From Nocardioides_C sp963700955 (GTDB lineage: Bacteria > Actinomycetota > Actinomycetes > Propionibacteriales > Nocardioidaceae), in NCBI GenBank assembly GCA_963700955.1, contig CAVOZH010000009.1, forward strand, positions 124,001 through 188,000: a DNA stretch of 64,000 bases, in the 5' to 3' direction. A program made the position numbers and the translations under genes. This document shows, piece by piece, positions 36,198 through 44,157 of the stretch (the stretch's first letter is position 1; each line of letters starts with the position of its first letter). Below the pieces are notes generated by a model, which had not been told where the DNA came from, searched no databases, and worked only from the letters and a program-made list of their open reading frames with translations.

Positions 36198-36418
36198 GTT
36201 GCCTCCTCAGGCTCAACTGGTGGATGTCGAGCCGGAGGGCACCGCTACTTCGAGCAGAGCAATCCCTTCTTGAGCCTCTCCCGCTCGGGGCGGTGCCCGA
36301 GGCTGCGCAGGCCATGTGAGAGCCACACGCGATCCGTGGGCAGCCGCGTTGAGAGCGACAACCTCGGACACCTCGACCGAGCCTCGTCAGACCCCGGTCG
36401 TGACGTCAATGGAACAAG
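36198..36418. other. Non-coding stretch upstream of the IS110 remnant
   Basis: I see no supportable gene, RNA or terminator here. It may contain the outer end of the decayed element, but IS110 ends lack inverted repeats, so the boundary cannot be drawn. Confidence 0.4.
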
Positions 36419-36452
36419 CAGCCGCGGATAGTGAAAGCCCGGAACTTCGAGG
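36419..36452 (+). repeat. Island repeat, copy 1 (left half conserved)
   Basis: It begins GCCGCGGATAGTGAAAGCCC and continues GGAAC, matching the left half of the ~40-bp island repeat. The right half (TGCCGATGAGCG in other copies) is not conserved here. Confidence 0.55.
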
Positions 36453-36519
36453 ACAGCGCGTTCGAAATCGGTGACGACGAGCCTCGCCGGTGGAATGAAC
36501 GGATCTGCTGGTCGGGCGA

Positions 36520-36963
36520 TCAGTCGACGTCAAGTAGCGACAGGTCTTCCCATACGTCTTCGTGACCAGGAGCAATGAGGAAGCGCATGCCCGGCGGCAG
36601 AATCAGCAAAGGCTCCAGTTCCGGGACACGCTCGACTAGATGCGACTGGTGCATGGGCTTGAAGAAGTCCTCGTCAGCAGATAGGTCACCGGTCCAGATG
36701 TACCAGCCGTTCGTCTGACCCTCCGGCGGATGACGGAGCCCATGGATGGGCCAGGTCCAGTCAGATCCGAGGAGCGAGCTTGAGACTCCGAGGATCTGGT
36801 CAGATGACGCCGTTGAGGACACGTGGCCAGTCAACACGATCCGCCGCTCATAGCCGCGATCCGCTCGCACCTGCTTGAGCGGATGCACTTGAGGGGCGGC
36901 GGGTGGAGCGACTGAACCGAACGCCACACACCGCCAACTGACCGCCCCCGGCCGAAGGGTCAC
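36520..36963 (-). CDS. Unknown protein, immunity-protein-like C-terminus
   Basis: This 147-residue ORF starts at GTG 36963, overlapping the stop of the upstream membrane gene (GTGA), which decides the start. The C-terminal ~60 residues (N-G-W-Y-I-W-T-G-D-L then L-P-P-G-M-R-F-L-I-A and H-E-D-V-W-E-D-L-S-L-L) resemble small Imm33/DUF2185-like immunity proteins (recalled similarity). No toxin gene is visible next to it. Lower G/C bias than neighbours suggests acquired DNA. The function is uncertain. Confidence 0.5.
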   Translation of the reverse strand: MTLRPGAVSWRCVAFGSVAPPAAPQVHPLKQVRADRGYERRIVLTGHVSSTASSDQILGVSSSLLGSDWTWPIHGLRHPPEGQTNGWYIWTGDLSADEDFFKPMHQSHLVERVPELEPLLILPPGMRFLIAPGHEDVWEDLSLLDVD

Positions 36964-37247
36964 GTGTTGGCCAGGAAGTAGAGCACACCGCCAAGGCTGG
37001 CGAGGACGCCGAGCATCACGGCCGCACCGCCCAGCGCCCGGGCCCATGCGACCTTGGTCGCGTTCCCGGCCTGGAACGCCACCGCGGTTGCCGCGAAAGG
37101 CATCAGCGCGATGACAAGCCGGCCGAACTCCGAGTCGGGAAAGAGGAGCCCGGTGATCAGGTTGTCGAGCGGAGCCCACGCGCCGAGCAGCAGCGCAACG
37201 ATGAATACGAAGGAGGCGATGACGCGCGCGTCGGCACTGGTATTCAT
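36960..37247 (-). CDS. Small membrane protein, three hydrophobic segments
   Basis: This 95-residue protein has hydrophobic stretches at about 9-27 (I-A-S-F-V-F-I-V-A-L-L-L-G-A-W), 42-60 and 70-92 (A-A-V-M-L-G-V-L-A-S-L-G-G-V-L-Y-F-L). ATG 37247 follows an AACCTCCC-complement (GGGAGGTT) ribosome site. It overlaps the next gene by 4 bp, so the two form a small operon inside the repeat-rich island. The function is unknown. Confidence 0.6.
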   Translation of the reverse strand: MNTSADARVIASFVFIVALLLGAWAPLDNLITGLLFPDSEFGRLVIALMPFAATAVAFQAGNATKVAWARALGGAAVMLGVLASLGGVLYFLANT

Positions 37248-37335
37248 GTGGGGAGGTTAGGGCGTGGTGTCAGGTCGACCCGGCGACACGCCCTACGAGC
37301 TGGCCACCAGGGGTCCGAGAGCCGCGACGCACGCT

Positions 37336-37376
37336 CATGGCCGCGGACAGTGAAAGCACGGACGTGGCGATGAGCG
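37336..37376 (+). repeat. Island repeat, copy 2
   Basis: The unit is CATGGCCGCGGACAGTGAAA, then GCACGGACGTGGCGATGAGCG. It is flanked on the left by CGCT, so CGCTCAT and ATGAGCG form a terminal dyad. Confidence 0.7.
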
Positions 37377-37442
37377 AGTGGGTTCCGGTGGACATCGACC
37401 CGGGCGTGCCAATCTGATCCCCAACGTTCCTGGAGGTGTCAG

Positions 37443-37777
37443 ATGGCCGTGTCGTACCAACTGGTGATCGACTGCACGTCACCCGAACCGCTCGCGCAGT
37501 TCTGGGCCGAGGCATTGCATTACGTCATCGCACCACCGCCGTCCGGCTTCGACTCGTGGGACGACTTCTACAGATCAAGAACCGCATCCACATCGACGTG
37601 AACGCGAGCGATGGCCGCGATGTGTCACTCGACACCAGACGCGAGCGGGTAGAGGCCGAGGCGGCGCGGCTCGTGTCTCTCGGTGCTACGCGACTGCACA
37701 CGAACGTCGAGGAGGGCTTGGACCACTACGCGGTCGCGCTGATCGACCCCGAAGGAAACGAGTTCGACATCAACTAG
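37443..37777 (+). pseudogene. VOC-family (glyoxalase/bleomycin-resistance fold) gene, frameshifted and internally deleted
   Basis: ATG 37443, with GGAGGTG upstream, begins a typical VOC start (S-Y-Q-L-V-I-D-C...P-L-A-Q-F-W-A-E-A-L). After ~44 codons (near 37572) the frame shifts into I-K-N-R-I-H-I-D-V-N-A-S and finishes with D-P-E-G-N-E-F-D-I-N, the usual VOC C-terminus. The combined length is ~110 residues against ~140 expected, so a deletion of roughly 90 bases with loss of frame is likely. Metal ligands are partly lost. It is not functional unless the gap is a sequence artefact. Confidence 0.75.
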
Positions 37778-37908
37778 CCGTTGCTGAACGACCCCCGTCC
37801 CTGTTGCGAGCCCGTGTGCCAACGTGTCCACCGGCTGGAATGCTCGGGTGCTGTTCGGGACGTTCCCGGCGAGGACTGCCCGAGCCCGTCATGCCACGAT
37901 TCGACCCG

Positions 37909-37950
37909 GATCTGCCGCGGATGGTGAAAGCGCGGTCATGCCGATGAGCG
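37909..37950 (+). repeat. Island repeat, copy 3 (best copy)
   Basis: The unit is GATCTGCCGCGGATGGTGAA, then AGCGCGGTCA and TGCCGATGAGCG. It lies 36 bp before the GNAT start. Confidence 0.75.
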
Positions 37951-37986
37951 GACGTCACGTCGCCTGCCGTTGGTACGTTCTCGCCC

Positions 37987-38970
37987 ATGGAGATCCGGCC
38001 CTTGAACCTCGCTGAGGATTCGGCGTTGGCGGACGCCTACGCGGTCGAGTGTGAAGCGACCAGGCACGCCCGACCTGGGTGGGTGCCCTTGGGAGAGACC
38101 GCCCGGATCCTGGCCTGGCGCGCCGACGATGGTTGGCTTCGATCCCTGGTCGGAGCTCTCGAGGGCGACCGGCTCATTGGATTCGCGGCGTCAATGACCG
38201 CGCAGGACACGCCAGACACATCTTGGGTCAGCGTTTCGGTCCTACCTCAGCGTCAGCGTCAAGGAGTGGGCACCCTGCTCGGCAAATCAGCGGAGCGGAT
38301 CAGTCCGGACAGCGCGAGTCGGTTCGTAGCCATCGCCTATCGCCCTACCGCCGAAGACATCGAGAAGCTCGTCCAGAGATTCGCACGGCCCCTCGGATAC
38401 ACCTGTGCCACGACCGAGACCGTGGTCGAGCTTGATCTCGTCAGCGCGGACATGACTCTCGTCCAGCCTCCTGATGGCTACACGGTGTCTACCTACCTCA
38501 ACGGCGTACCCGATCACCTCCGTGCGCAGGTCGGTGTGCTCAAGGGGATGGTGGACGCGGAGGCACCCAACGGCACCCTGCAGTGGCAACCCGCCCCGGT
38601 CTCGGCGGAGGAGTACGAAGCCGAGATCAGGCTTTGGCAGCAACAGGGCCGCACGGCTGTCGAGTCTGTCGCGCTCGACGGGGATGGCGTCGTGGTCGCC
38701 TGGACATGCCTGGTCATGGCAGCCGATGCCCACCGTCCGGCTCAAATCGAAGGAACGCTGGTTCTCCAGGCGCACCGAGGACGACGCCTAGGCGCCGTCG
38801 TCAAAACTGCCAGCCTCATCGGCGCTCACACGCACGGTGGCACCGCTCGGGTGCGTACGAGTAGCGACGACCAGAACGTGTGGATGCGCGCGATCAACAA
38901 GCAACTCGGCTTCTTGCCAGTTGAATCTGAGGTCGTCCTGCACAAGCAACGCCACGACCTGGTCACCTGA
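37987..38970 (+). CDS. GNAT-family protein with two acetyltransferase-like domains
   Basis: This 327-residue protein is a tandem GNAT. The first domain has the acetyl-CoA loop V-L-P-Q-R-Q-R-Q-G-V-G-T-L-L (residues 85-98). The second has V-L-Q-A-H-R-G-R-R-L-G-A-V-V-K (~260), followed by R-V-R-T-S-S-D-D-Q-N and M-x-x-I-N-x-x-L-G-F, the pattern of MshD-like double-GNAT proteins. The substrate is unknown. It is the largest apparently intact gene of the island and is flanked by repeat copies on both sides. Confidence 0.8.
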   Translation: MEIRPLNLAEDSALADAYAVECEATRHARPGWVPLGETARILAWRADDGWLRSLVGALEGDRLIGFAASMTAQDTPDTSWVSVSVLPQRQRQGVGTLLGKSAERISPDSASRFVAIAYRPTAEDIEKLVQRFARPLGYTCATTETVVELDLVSADMTLVQPPDGYTVSTYLNGVPDHLRAQVGVLKGMVDAEAPNGTLQWQPAPVSAEEYEAEIRLWQQQGRTAVESVALDGDGVVVAWTCLVMAADAHRPAQIEGTLVLQAHRGRRLGAVVKTASLIGAHTHGGTARVRTSSDDQNVWMRAINKQLGFLPVESEVVLHKQRHDLVT

Positions 38971-39000
38971 AGACCGATGGTCCCGATCTGACGCGTCCGC

Positions 39001-39050
39001 ATTTGCCGCAGATAACGCGCGCTGCGGCCATTCGGAACTGCCGCTCTCGG
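39001..39050 (+). repeat. Island repeat, degenerate copy
   Basis: TTTGCCGCAGATAACG, later GCGG, then GGAACTGCCG follow the repeat pattern with an insertion and several mismatches. It sits directly after the GNAT stop. Confidence 0.35.
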
Positions 39051-39055
39051 CGCGC

Positions 39056-39580
39056 CTACGTGATCGGGGTGTTCGCCAGCGACACGACAGTCCCGACCAC
39101 CAAGGCTGCCGCAACGGCCGGCATGAACCAACCCGGGCGCGCCCGGGCGCGCCACAGCGACCAGCTGGCGACCAACGCGAGCAGGATGCCGAACACGATG
39201 CTGCCCACGTGGCCGACGTCGGTCAGCGGCCGCGCCTCTTCGCACACGGGCGGGCAGTAGACGATCGGGAAGCCGTTGGTCAGCGCCGCCCAGCCGGCGC
39301 CGAGGATCCCGGCGCTGGCGACGCCGCTGCCGTTGCCCCGAGCGCCCGCCATGAAGGAAACCGCCCACCAGAGCTGGATGAGCGCAACGCCGACAAGCGT
39401 TGCCGCCTCGGTCAGAGTCAGCGTCCCGTGCAGGTCGAACAAGCCGACGCCGAAGTCGATGATGATGTGCAGCACGCTGACGAACATCGTCGCCAGGCCG
39501 ACCCAGAGCCATACGGGCATCCGCCAGTCGCGGCCGGACCACGCGAGTTGTTCGCTTCCCACGTACCCACTATCGACCAT
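39056..39580 (-). CDS. Multi-pass membrane protein, unknown function
   Basis: This 174-residue protein from ATG 39580 has about four or five hydrophobic helices (M-P-V-W-L-W-V-G-L-A-T-M-F, A-T-L-V-G-V-A-L-I-Q-L-W-W, V-G-S-I-V-F-G-I-L-L-A-L-V and A-V-A-A-A-L-V-V-G-T). A loop C-P-P-V-C-E-E carries two Cys. No domain is recognised. The frame continues upstream to 39613, but a natural start (M-V-D-S-G) lies at 39580. Confidence 0.65.
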   Translation of the reverse strand: MVDSGYVGSEQLAWSGRDWRMPVWLWVGLATMFVSVLHIIIDFGVGLFDLHGTLTLTEAATLVGVALIQLWWAVSFMAGARGNGSGVASAGILGAGWAALTNGFPIVYCPPVCEEARPLTDVGHVGSIVFGILLALVASWSLWRARARPGWFMPAVAAALVVGTVVSLANTPIT

Positions 39581-39614
39581 GATCTGTCGTAGCCATGACG
39601 CGGCTCGCGTCACT

Positions 39615-39654
39615 CATCTGCCGCGGAGAGGAAGCGCGGAACTGCCGATGAGCG
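39615..39654 (+). repeat. Island repeat, copy 4
   Basis: The unit is CATCTGCCGCGGAGAGGAAG, then CGCGGAAC and TGCCGATGAGCG. Flanks GTCACTCATC and GATGAGCGAC make an imperfect terminal dyad. Confidence 0.72.
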
Positions 39655-39700
39655 ACCGACCGACTCTGCGAACCCGCGCGGATCACGAGGGCGCGGTGGG

Positions 39701-39919
39701 TCAGTGGACCCCGACGCAGAATGAGTGGCCAGCCGGACTGGCATAAACGGCGAACATCTCATCGCCGTCGGAGTTGTCGGCTGGTCTCCTTGCGGCCTGA
39801 AGTTGACGCCCTCCGAGCTCGACCGCCAGCCGATCGGCCGCCTCCAGGTCGTCCACATGCAGGTCGATGTGCACCTGTTGCTGCTGGGGACCGGCCGGCC
39901 AATCCGGTGCCAGAACGTT
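39701..39919 (-). pseudogene. N-terminally truncated VOC-family fragment
   Basis: The minus strand reads A-P-D-W-P-A-G-P-Q-Q-Q-Q-V-H-I-D-L-H-V-D-D-L-E-A-A-D-R-L-A and ends Y-A-S-P-A-G-H-S-F-C-V-G-V-H before a TGA at 39701-39703. This is the second half of a VOC protein. A stop (TAG) lies directly upstream at 39920-39922 and no start or N-terminal half is found. It is a second broken VOC gene in the island. Confidence 0.65.
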
Positions 39920-39956
39920 CTATGTCCGCAACAGAAGTGCCGACAAGCGGTGCGCC

Positions 39957-39997
39957 CCTCTGCCGCGGATAGTGAAGCTCACACCTGCCGATGAGCG
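39957..39997 (+). repeat. Island repeat, copy 5
   Basis: The unit is CCTCTGCCGCGGATAGTGAA, then GCTCACACC and TGCCGATGAGCG. Confidence 0.72.
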
Positions 39998-40043
39998 CGT
40001 ATGTCGAGGAATTGTTGGCAGCGGTGCCTTGCCTCTGACTCGC

Positions 40044-40310
40044 TCACGGGGACTCCCGATCCATGCTGTGCGCGTACAACTTCAGCGTCCCGGCGGCAAA
40101 GACCAGCGGCAGCAGAGCGAACAGGTATCGCCCCGGAAAGTCCGGGTGCCCGTGGACCTCGGCTGAGCGGACCCACACCGCGCATGCGAGCACGCCAACC
40201 ACGACGGCAGCCACGTTGAGCGCCGACGAAACAGCGGAGAGCGCCTCGCCAACTGCCCTGCGAATCTGGTCAGTCTGGGCGGGCCGCTGGGTAGCGTTCA
40301 GGTCAGTCAT
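40044..40310 (-). CDS. Small two-helix membrane protein
   Basis: This 88-residue ORF from ATG 40310 has two hydrophobic helices (A-L-N-V-A-A-V-V-V-G-V-L-A-C-A-V-W-V and Y-L-F-A-L-L-P-L-V-F-A-A-G-T). The N-terminal part is charged and helical. No family is recognised. Confidence 0.5.
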   Translation of the reverse strand: MTDLNATQRPAQTDQIRRAVGEALSAVSSALNVAAVVVGVLACAVWVRSAEVHGHPDFPGRYLFALLPLVFAAGTLKLYAHSMDRESP

Positions 40311-40501
40311 GGGGTCCTCACTGGCTGGCGCGTACGTCGAGATGGCTAACGGCCTCATTCTGGCCGTTGGGGAAGAGCAGTGGGCACGAAAGCCGCATGA
40401 CGGTGTCGTCTCGTGGCCACCGGTGGTGAGGTCGATTCACCGGTTCTGCCGCTGCTCGCGCACGTGGCGATGCGACCTATCTGCCGTTGCGACGGCTAGC
40501 G

Positions 40502-40551
40502 CCAGCAGTACAAGGCAAAGCGCGTAAACGGCTACCGCTGCCACTCCGTCA
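40502..40551 (+). repeat. Near-copy of the msrA 3' end
   Basis: These 50 bases match 35583-35632 inside msrA with five mismatches, including a 25-base identical run (40524-40548 versus 35605-35629). The msrA reading frame is kept (Q-Q-Y-x-A-K-x-V-N-G-Y-R-C-H-S), but no start or gene surrounds it. It ends ~20 bp before the AlkZ-like gene. Confidence 0.8.
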
Positions 40552-40574
40552 ACGGCGGCGCTAGGGTCGGCCAC

Positions 40575-41660
40575 ATGGTCGTCTACCGTCTGAAAAGGGA
40601 CGAAGCTCGCCGGATCGCGATCCACGCACAGTTGCTCGACGCTCCGCGCCCGACCGACCTCGTTGACGTCGTCGACCGCCTCACACTCCTGCAGATCGAC
40701 CCCACCGCGGCCATCGCACCGAGCGCCGACCTCCTCCTGTGGAGCCGGCTCGGCTCGACCTACGACCCCGCCGACCTGACCAAGGCCATCGAGCACGATC
40801 GCACCCTCGTCGAGACCGTCGCCTATATCCGGTCACCGCGCGACCTGCCGGCCGTGATCGCCGAGGTCCGTGATGCCGAGATGCACGCCTTCACCGCAGC
40901 GTGGCTCGAGACGAACGAGCCCTTCCGTCGCGACATCCTCGCGCTGCTGGAGAAAAAGGGCCCGCTGCTCTCCCGCGACATCCCCGACACGAGCGTCGAG
41001 CCTTGGCCGTCGTCTGGCTGGACCAACAACCGCAACATCACGAGGATGCTCGAGTCCCTCACCCTCCGCGGGCATGTCGCGATCTCGGGCCGCAAGGGGC
41101 GGCAGCGCTTCTGGGACCTCCCCGAGCGCGTCTATCCGGCCGACCTGCCCACCCTCGACCTCGACGCCGCCGTCCGGTACCGCAACGACCGCCGGCTCGC
41201 GGCGCTCGGCATCGCCCGCTCCACCGGCCCACAGATGCCGGGCGAGCCGCCCTACGTCGGCGAAGCCGGTGAAGAGGCCGTCGTAGAGGGCACGCCGGGC
41301 ACCTGGCGCGTCCACCCGGCCTACGTCGGCCTGCCGTTCGGGGGGCGCACGGCGCTGCTCTCGCCCTTCGACCGGCTCATCCACGACCGCGTCCGCGCCG
41401 AGCAGCTCTTCGACTTCGAGTACATCCTCGAGATGTACAAGCCCAAGGACAAGCGCCGCTGGGGCTACTTCGCCCTCCCCGTCCTGCACGGCGACCGGCT
41501 CGTCGGCAAGCTCGACGCGACCGCCGATCGCAAGGCCGGCACGCTCGTCGTCAACGCGATCCACGAGGACGTCCGCTTCACCAAGGCCATGACTGCCGCG
41601 GTCCGCGCCGAGATCGAGGACCTCGCCGCGTGGCTCGGCCTCGAGGTCACGGGCTCCTGA
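40575..41660 (+). CDS. AlkZ-like / HTH_42 winged-helix DNA glycosylase family protein
   Basis: This 361-residue protein is of the winged-helix YcaQ/AlkZ family. An early L-L-Q-I-D-P segment (about residues 38-43) provides the Q-x-D motif of the YcaQ (AlkX) branch; AlkZ itself has Q-x-Q. Later come P-F-D-R-L-I-H-D-R-x-R and the K-x-x-R-R-W-G-Y-F-A-L-P-V block shared by the family. Relatives excise alkylated or crosslinked bases. AlkZ gives self-resistance to azinomycin in Streptomyces, but no biosynthetic cluster is seen here. It marks the right border of the repeat island. Confidence 0.82.
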   Translation: MVVYRLKRDEARRIAIHAQLLDAPRPTDLVDVVDRLTLLQIDPTAAIAPSADLLLWSRLGSTYDPADLTKAIEHDRTLVETVAYIRSPRDLPAVIAEVRDAEMHAFTAAWLETNEPFRRDILALLEKKGPLLSRDIPDTSVEPWPSSGWTNNRNITRMLESLTLRGHVAISGRKGRQRFWDLPERVYPADLPTLDLDAAVRYRNDRRLAALGIARSTGPQMPGEPPYVGEAGEEAVVEGTPGTWRVHPAYVGLPFGGRTALLSPFDRLIHDRVRAEQLFDFEYILEMYKPKDKRRWGYFALPVLHGDRLVGKLDATADRKAGTLVVNAIHEDVRFTKAMTAAVRAEIEDLAAWLGLEVTGS

Positions 41661-41714
41661 GGCGATGGGCGGTCGTCCGAGACTGCGTCTCGCGCTTCGG
41701 GGCAGCCGTCGCCC

Positions 41715-42030
41715 TCACTGTGGCGGGTCCTCGCCGACCAGGCCATCGACTGCCTCGCGGAACAGGTCCGCGTGGCCGACGTGTCGCGCGTACTCGTCAT
41801 GCAGGTCGACCAGCATCCGCCGCAGGTTCGGGGAGGTACGCCACTCCCAGTCCTGGTCGGTGTACGGGTCGAGCGCGTCCCACGGCGGCGCGGGCGGCGG
41901 CGTCGAGGCCGCCGCACTTCCACGCGAACTGTGCCCGGGAGCGCTCCAGCGCGAACAGCAGCATCTCGACCTCGTCGGCGGTGATCGACGGTTCGTGAAC
42001 CAAGGTGTTCAAAGCGGTGTCCTCGGCCAT
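41715..42030 (-). pseudogene. DUF664/DinB-like gene with large internal deletion
   Basis: ATG 42030 begins M-A-E-D-T-A-L and then R-A-Q-F-A-W-K-C-G-G-L-D-A, the start of mycothiol-dependent DinB-like DUF664 proteins. The frame is then lost. Another frame resumes W-E-W-R...L-R-R-M-L-V-D-L-H-D-E-Y-A-R-H-V-G-H-A-D and ends G-L-V-G-E-D-P-P-Q. Roughly half of the normal ~170-residue protein is missing. DUF664 genes often sit divergent to WYL regulators like the one that follows, so the pair was probably functional before the deletion. Confidence 0.72.
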
Positions 42031-42086
42031 GACGAGCACGCTACGGTTCGTTCCGGACGTTCCGGGTCCGGATCATGGAGGTCCCC

Positions 42087-43055
42087 ATGGACGAGGTCAG
42101 ACCGACGGCCCGGGCGCTGCTGGCCCTCGAGCTCATCCAGGGGAGCCCAGGCATCACCGCCGAACGGCTGGGCGACAAGCTCGGCGTCTCGGAGCGCGCA
42201 GCCCGGCGCTACGTCGGCATCCTCCGCCAGGCGGAGATCCCGATCGTGTCGATGCGTGGGCCTTACGGCGGGTACCGGGTCGGTCGCGGGATCCGCTTGC
42301 CACCGCTGGTGTTCAGCGCCACCGAGGCCCTCGGCCTGGTGATGGCCGTGCTCGACGGCCACCACGACGCAGGTGATCCCACCGACCCGGTCGGCAGCGC
42401 GCTGGGCAAGATCTTGCGGGCGCTCCCGGAACCCGTGGCGGCTCAGGCCGAGGCGGTACGCCGCACCACCGCGCCCGCTCCCGACCGCGCCGCCGCCCGG
42501 CCCGACTCCGGCACCACGACGGCTCTCGTGCAGGCCTGCTCGCAGCGCCGGCTGGCGCGCCTTGACTACCGCTCCGAGGCCGGGTCGCAGTGGGTCGTCG
42601 AGGTTGAGCCGTGGGCGGTCGTCGTACGCCACGGCCGCTGGTACCTGCTGTGTCGGGTCCCCGCCAAGGACGCACTGCGGGCCTATCGAGTCGATCGGGT
42701 TCAGGGGGTGGAGGTGCTCGACGACACCTTCGCGCCTCCCGCCGACCTGGACCCGGTCGCCGTGCTCGAGGAGCACCTCGCCGTCGGCTGGGAGTACGCC
42801 GCAGAGGTCGTCATCGAGGCGCCGGTCGAGGTGGTGGCGCGATGCGTTCCGCGTGCCCTCGGCCGGCTCGAGCCGGTCGACGCCCGGACCTCACGGCTGA
42901 CCGGCAGCACCTCCAACCCGTACTGGTACGCCGAGCAGCTGGCGAAGCTCCCCGCACCGTTCGGGGTCGTGGGCGGCGTTGAGCTGCTGGCGACCACCCG
43001 TGCGCTCGGGGAACGGCTACTGGCGGCGAGCGCACATCGGAGCACCCGCGCTTGA
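42087..43055 (+). CDS. WYL-domain transcriptional regulator (YafY type)
   Basis: This ~322-residue protein has an N-terminal HTH_11 winged helix (R-A-L-L-A-L-E-L-I-Q, T-A-E-R-L-G-D-K-L-G-V-S-E-R-A-A-R-R-Y). A WYL domain follows, V-E-P-W-A-V-V-V-R-H-G-R-W-Y-L-L-C-R (the W-Y-L triad is present), with a C-terminal WCX extension. WYL proteins sense nucleotides or nucleic-acid fragments. Its divergent target, a DUF664 gene, is broken, so it may have lost its local regulon. ATG 42087 or 42075 are possible starts. Confidence 0.88.
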   Translation: MDEVRPTARALLALELIQGSPGITAERLGDKLGVSERAARRYVGILRQAEIPIVSMRGPYGGYRVGRGIRLPPLVFSATEALGLVMAVLDGHHDAGDPTDPVGSALGKILRALPEPVAAQAEAVRRTTAPAPDRAAARPDSGTTTALVQACSQRRLARLDYRSEAGSQWVVEVEPWAVVVRHGRWYLLCRVPAKDALRAYRVDRVQGVEVLDDTFAPPADLDPVAVLEEHLAVGWEYAAEVVIEAPVEVVARCVPRALGRLEPVDARTSRLTGSTSNPYWYAEQLAKLPAPFGVVGGVELLATTRALGERLLAASAHRSTRA

Positions 43056-43224
43056 GCTCGGGAGTCGCGGCGTGCACATTCCGGCCGTGCCGCCTCGACC
43101 CTCGGAGTTCTTCAATGCCGCGTCGAACGAGTCGAAGCCCCGGCACAGCGCTCGGCACACGGCCGCGCCGCCGCCAGGGTCACCAGCCTCGAGCCAGCTG
43201 GACTGCCCCGCGTACCGTTCTCCC

Positions 43225-43938
43225 ATGGCTGACCCCGTCGCGCTCACCTCGGTCATCGCCTCCGCTGCCGTTGCCGTAGGGGCTCTCGTCACCACCTACC
43301 AGAGCGGCAGAGAGCAGCGCAGGCACGAAGCGCGGCTCGACTACGAAGGGCGAGCGTGGCGGCGCAAGTCCGAGGGCCTGTTCGACGTCATCGCAACCTG
43401 CCGCTCCCTGATCGACGCCATCGACCGGCCGGGGAGTCTCGAGGCCATCGAGGCGCTCGACCTCGAGAGGGGCGAGTACCAGGCAACGACTCGAGAACAC
43501 GTCGGCGTGAGCGAGATCGGCGTCAGAGTCGGCGACGTCCTGAACCGGCTTCACGAGCTCGTGCCGATCGTGGAGGTCTACGGCTCGGCCACGTGTCGAG
43601 ACGCCTTCGACGACCTCCGACAGCTTCTTCGCGACTCCGGCTACGACCCTCGAGCGGCCGACAGGCTGGCGGCTGTCCGCCGGGGAAAAGCGGCGGCCAT
43701 AGACGCGAAGGACTACCACAGCGCGGCTACGGCGAGGCGTCTGGAACGCGAGGTTCTCGAAGGGGCACGGACCAGGCTCACCATCGAGCTGCCCGAGGCG
43801 AGAGCCAAGGCTGAGCGGCTGATCGAAGCCTCGAGAGAGAGCCTCGAGGGGCAGGAGCACGTGGCCACCCCCATGCGCAGCCGATGGCTCGGAGGCAAGT
43901 CTGCTGAGAAAGGTGCGCTCAGGAGAAGCGGAGGGTGA
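43225..43938 (+). CDS. Membrane-anchored protein with coiled coil and UVR-like motif
   Basis: This 237-residue protein has one N-terminal hydrophobic helix (L-T-S-V-I-A-S-A-A-V-A-V-G-A-L-V) and then Arg/Glu-rich, mostly helical sequence. Around residues 150-175, K-A-A-A-I-D-A-K-D-Y-H-S-A-A-T-A-R-R-L-E-R-E closely follows the UVR motif of UvrB/UvrC/McsA/ClpC (K-x3-A-I-x-x-x-D-F-x-x-A-A-x-L-R-x-x-E). UVR motifs mediate protein-protein contacts. I do not recognise the full-length family. Preceding bases 43056-43224 show no gene. Confidence 0.6.
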   Translation: MADPVALTSVIASAAVAVGALVTTYQSGREQRRHEARLDYEGRAWRRKSEGLFDVIATCRSLIDAIDRPGSLEAIEALDLERGEYQATTREHVGVSEIGVRVGDVLNRLHELVPIVEVYGSATCRDAFDDLRQLLRDSGYDPRAADRLAAVRRGKAAAIDAKDYHSAATARRLEREVLEGARTRLTIELPEARAKAERLIEASRESLEGQEHVATPMRSRWLGGKSAEKGALRRSGG

Positions 43939-44157
43939 CCGTCCGAGAGCTGCGTCACCGCATCGGATTGGCGCACTTCGCTATGGGCCATCACTCCGCA
44001 TCTGCGCAGCTGTGGCCCTCCCGCCGGACGATTCGAGGTCCAGAACCGCGCACGTGAACGATCGGGGTGATCTCGGAGATCCAGTCCATCACCGCCCAGG
44101 TCCCGCGCGCGAGGGCAAGGGGGCCGCCGTGCACGACCCGCCGGGCACGAGAGGGGG

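Noticed and set aside
36520..37247. Toxin-antitoxin or polymorphic-toxin system
   Set aside because: One ORF has an immunity-like C-terminus, but no toxin, secretion gene or partner nuclease lies beside it.
36419..39997. Integron gene-cassette array with attC sites
   Set aside because: The repeats lack GTTRRRY/RYYYAAC core sites and no integron integrase is present, so integron attC is not supported although the layout is cassette-like.
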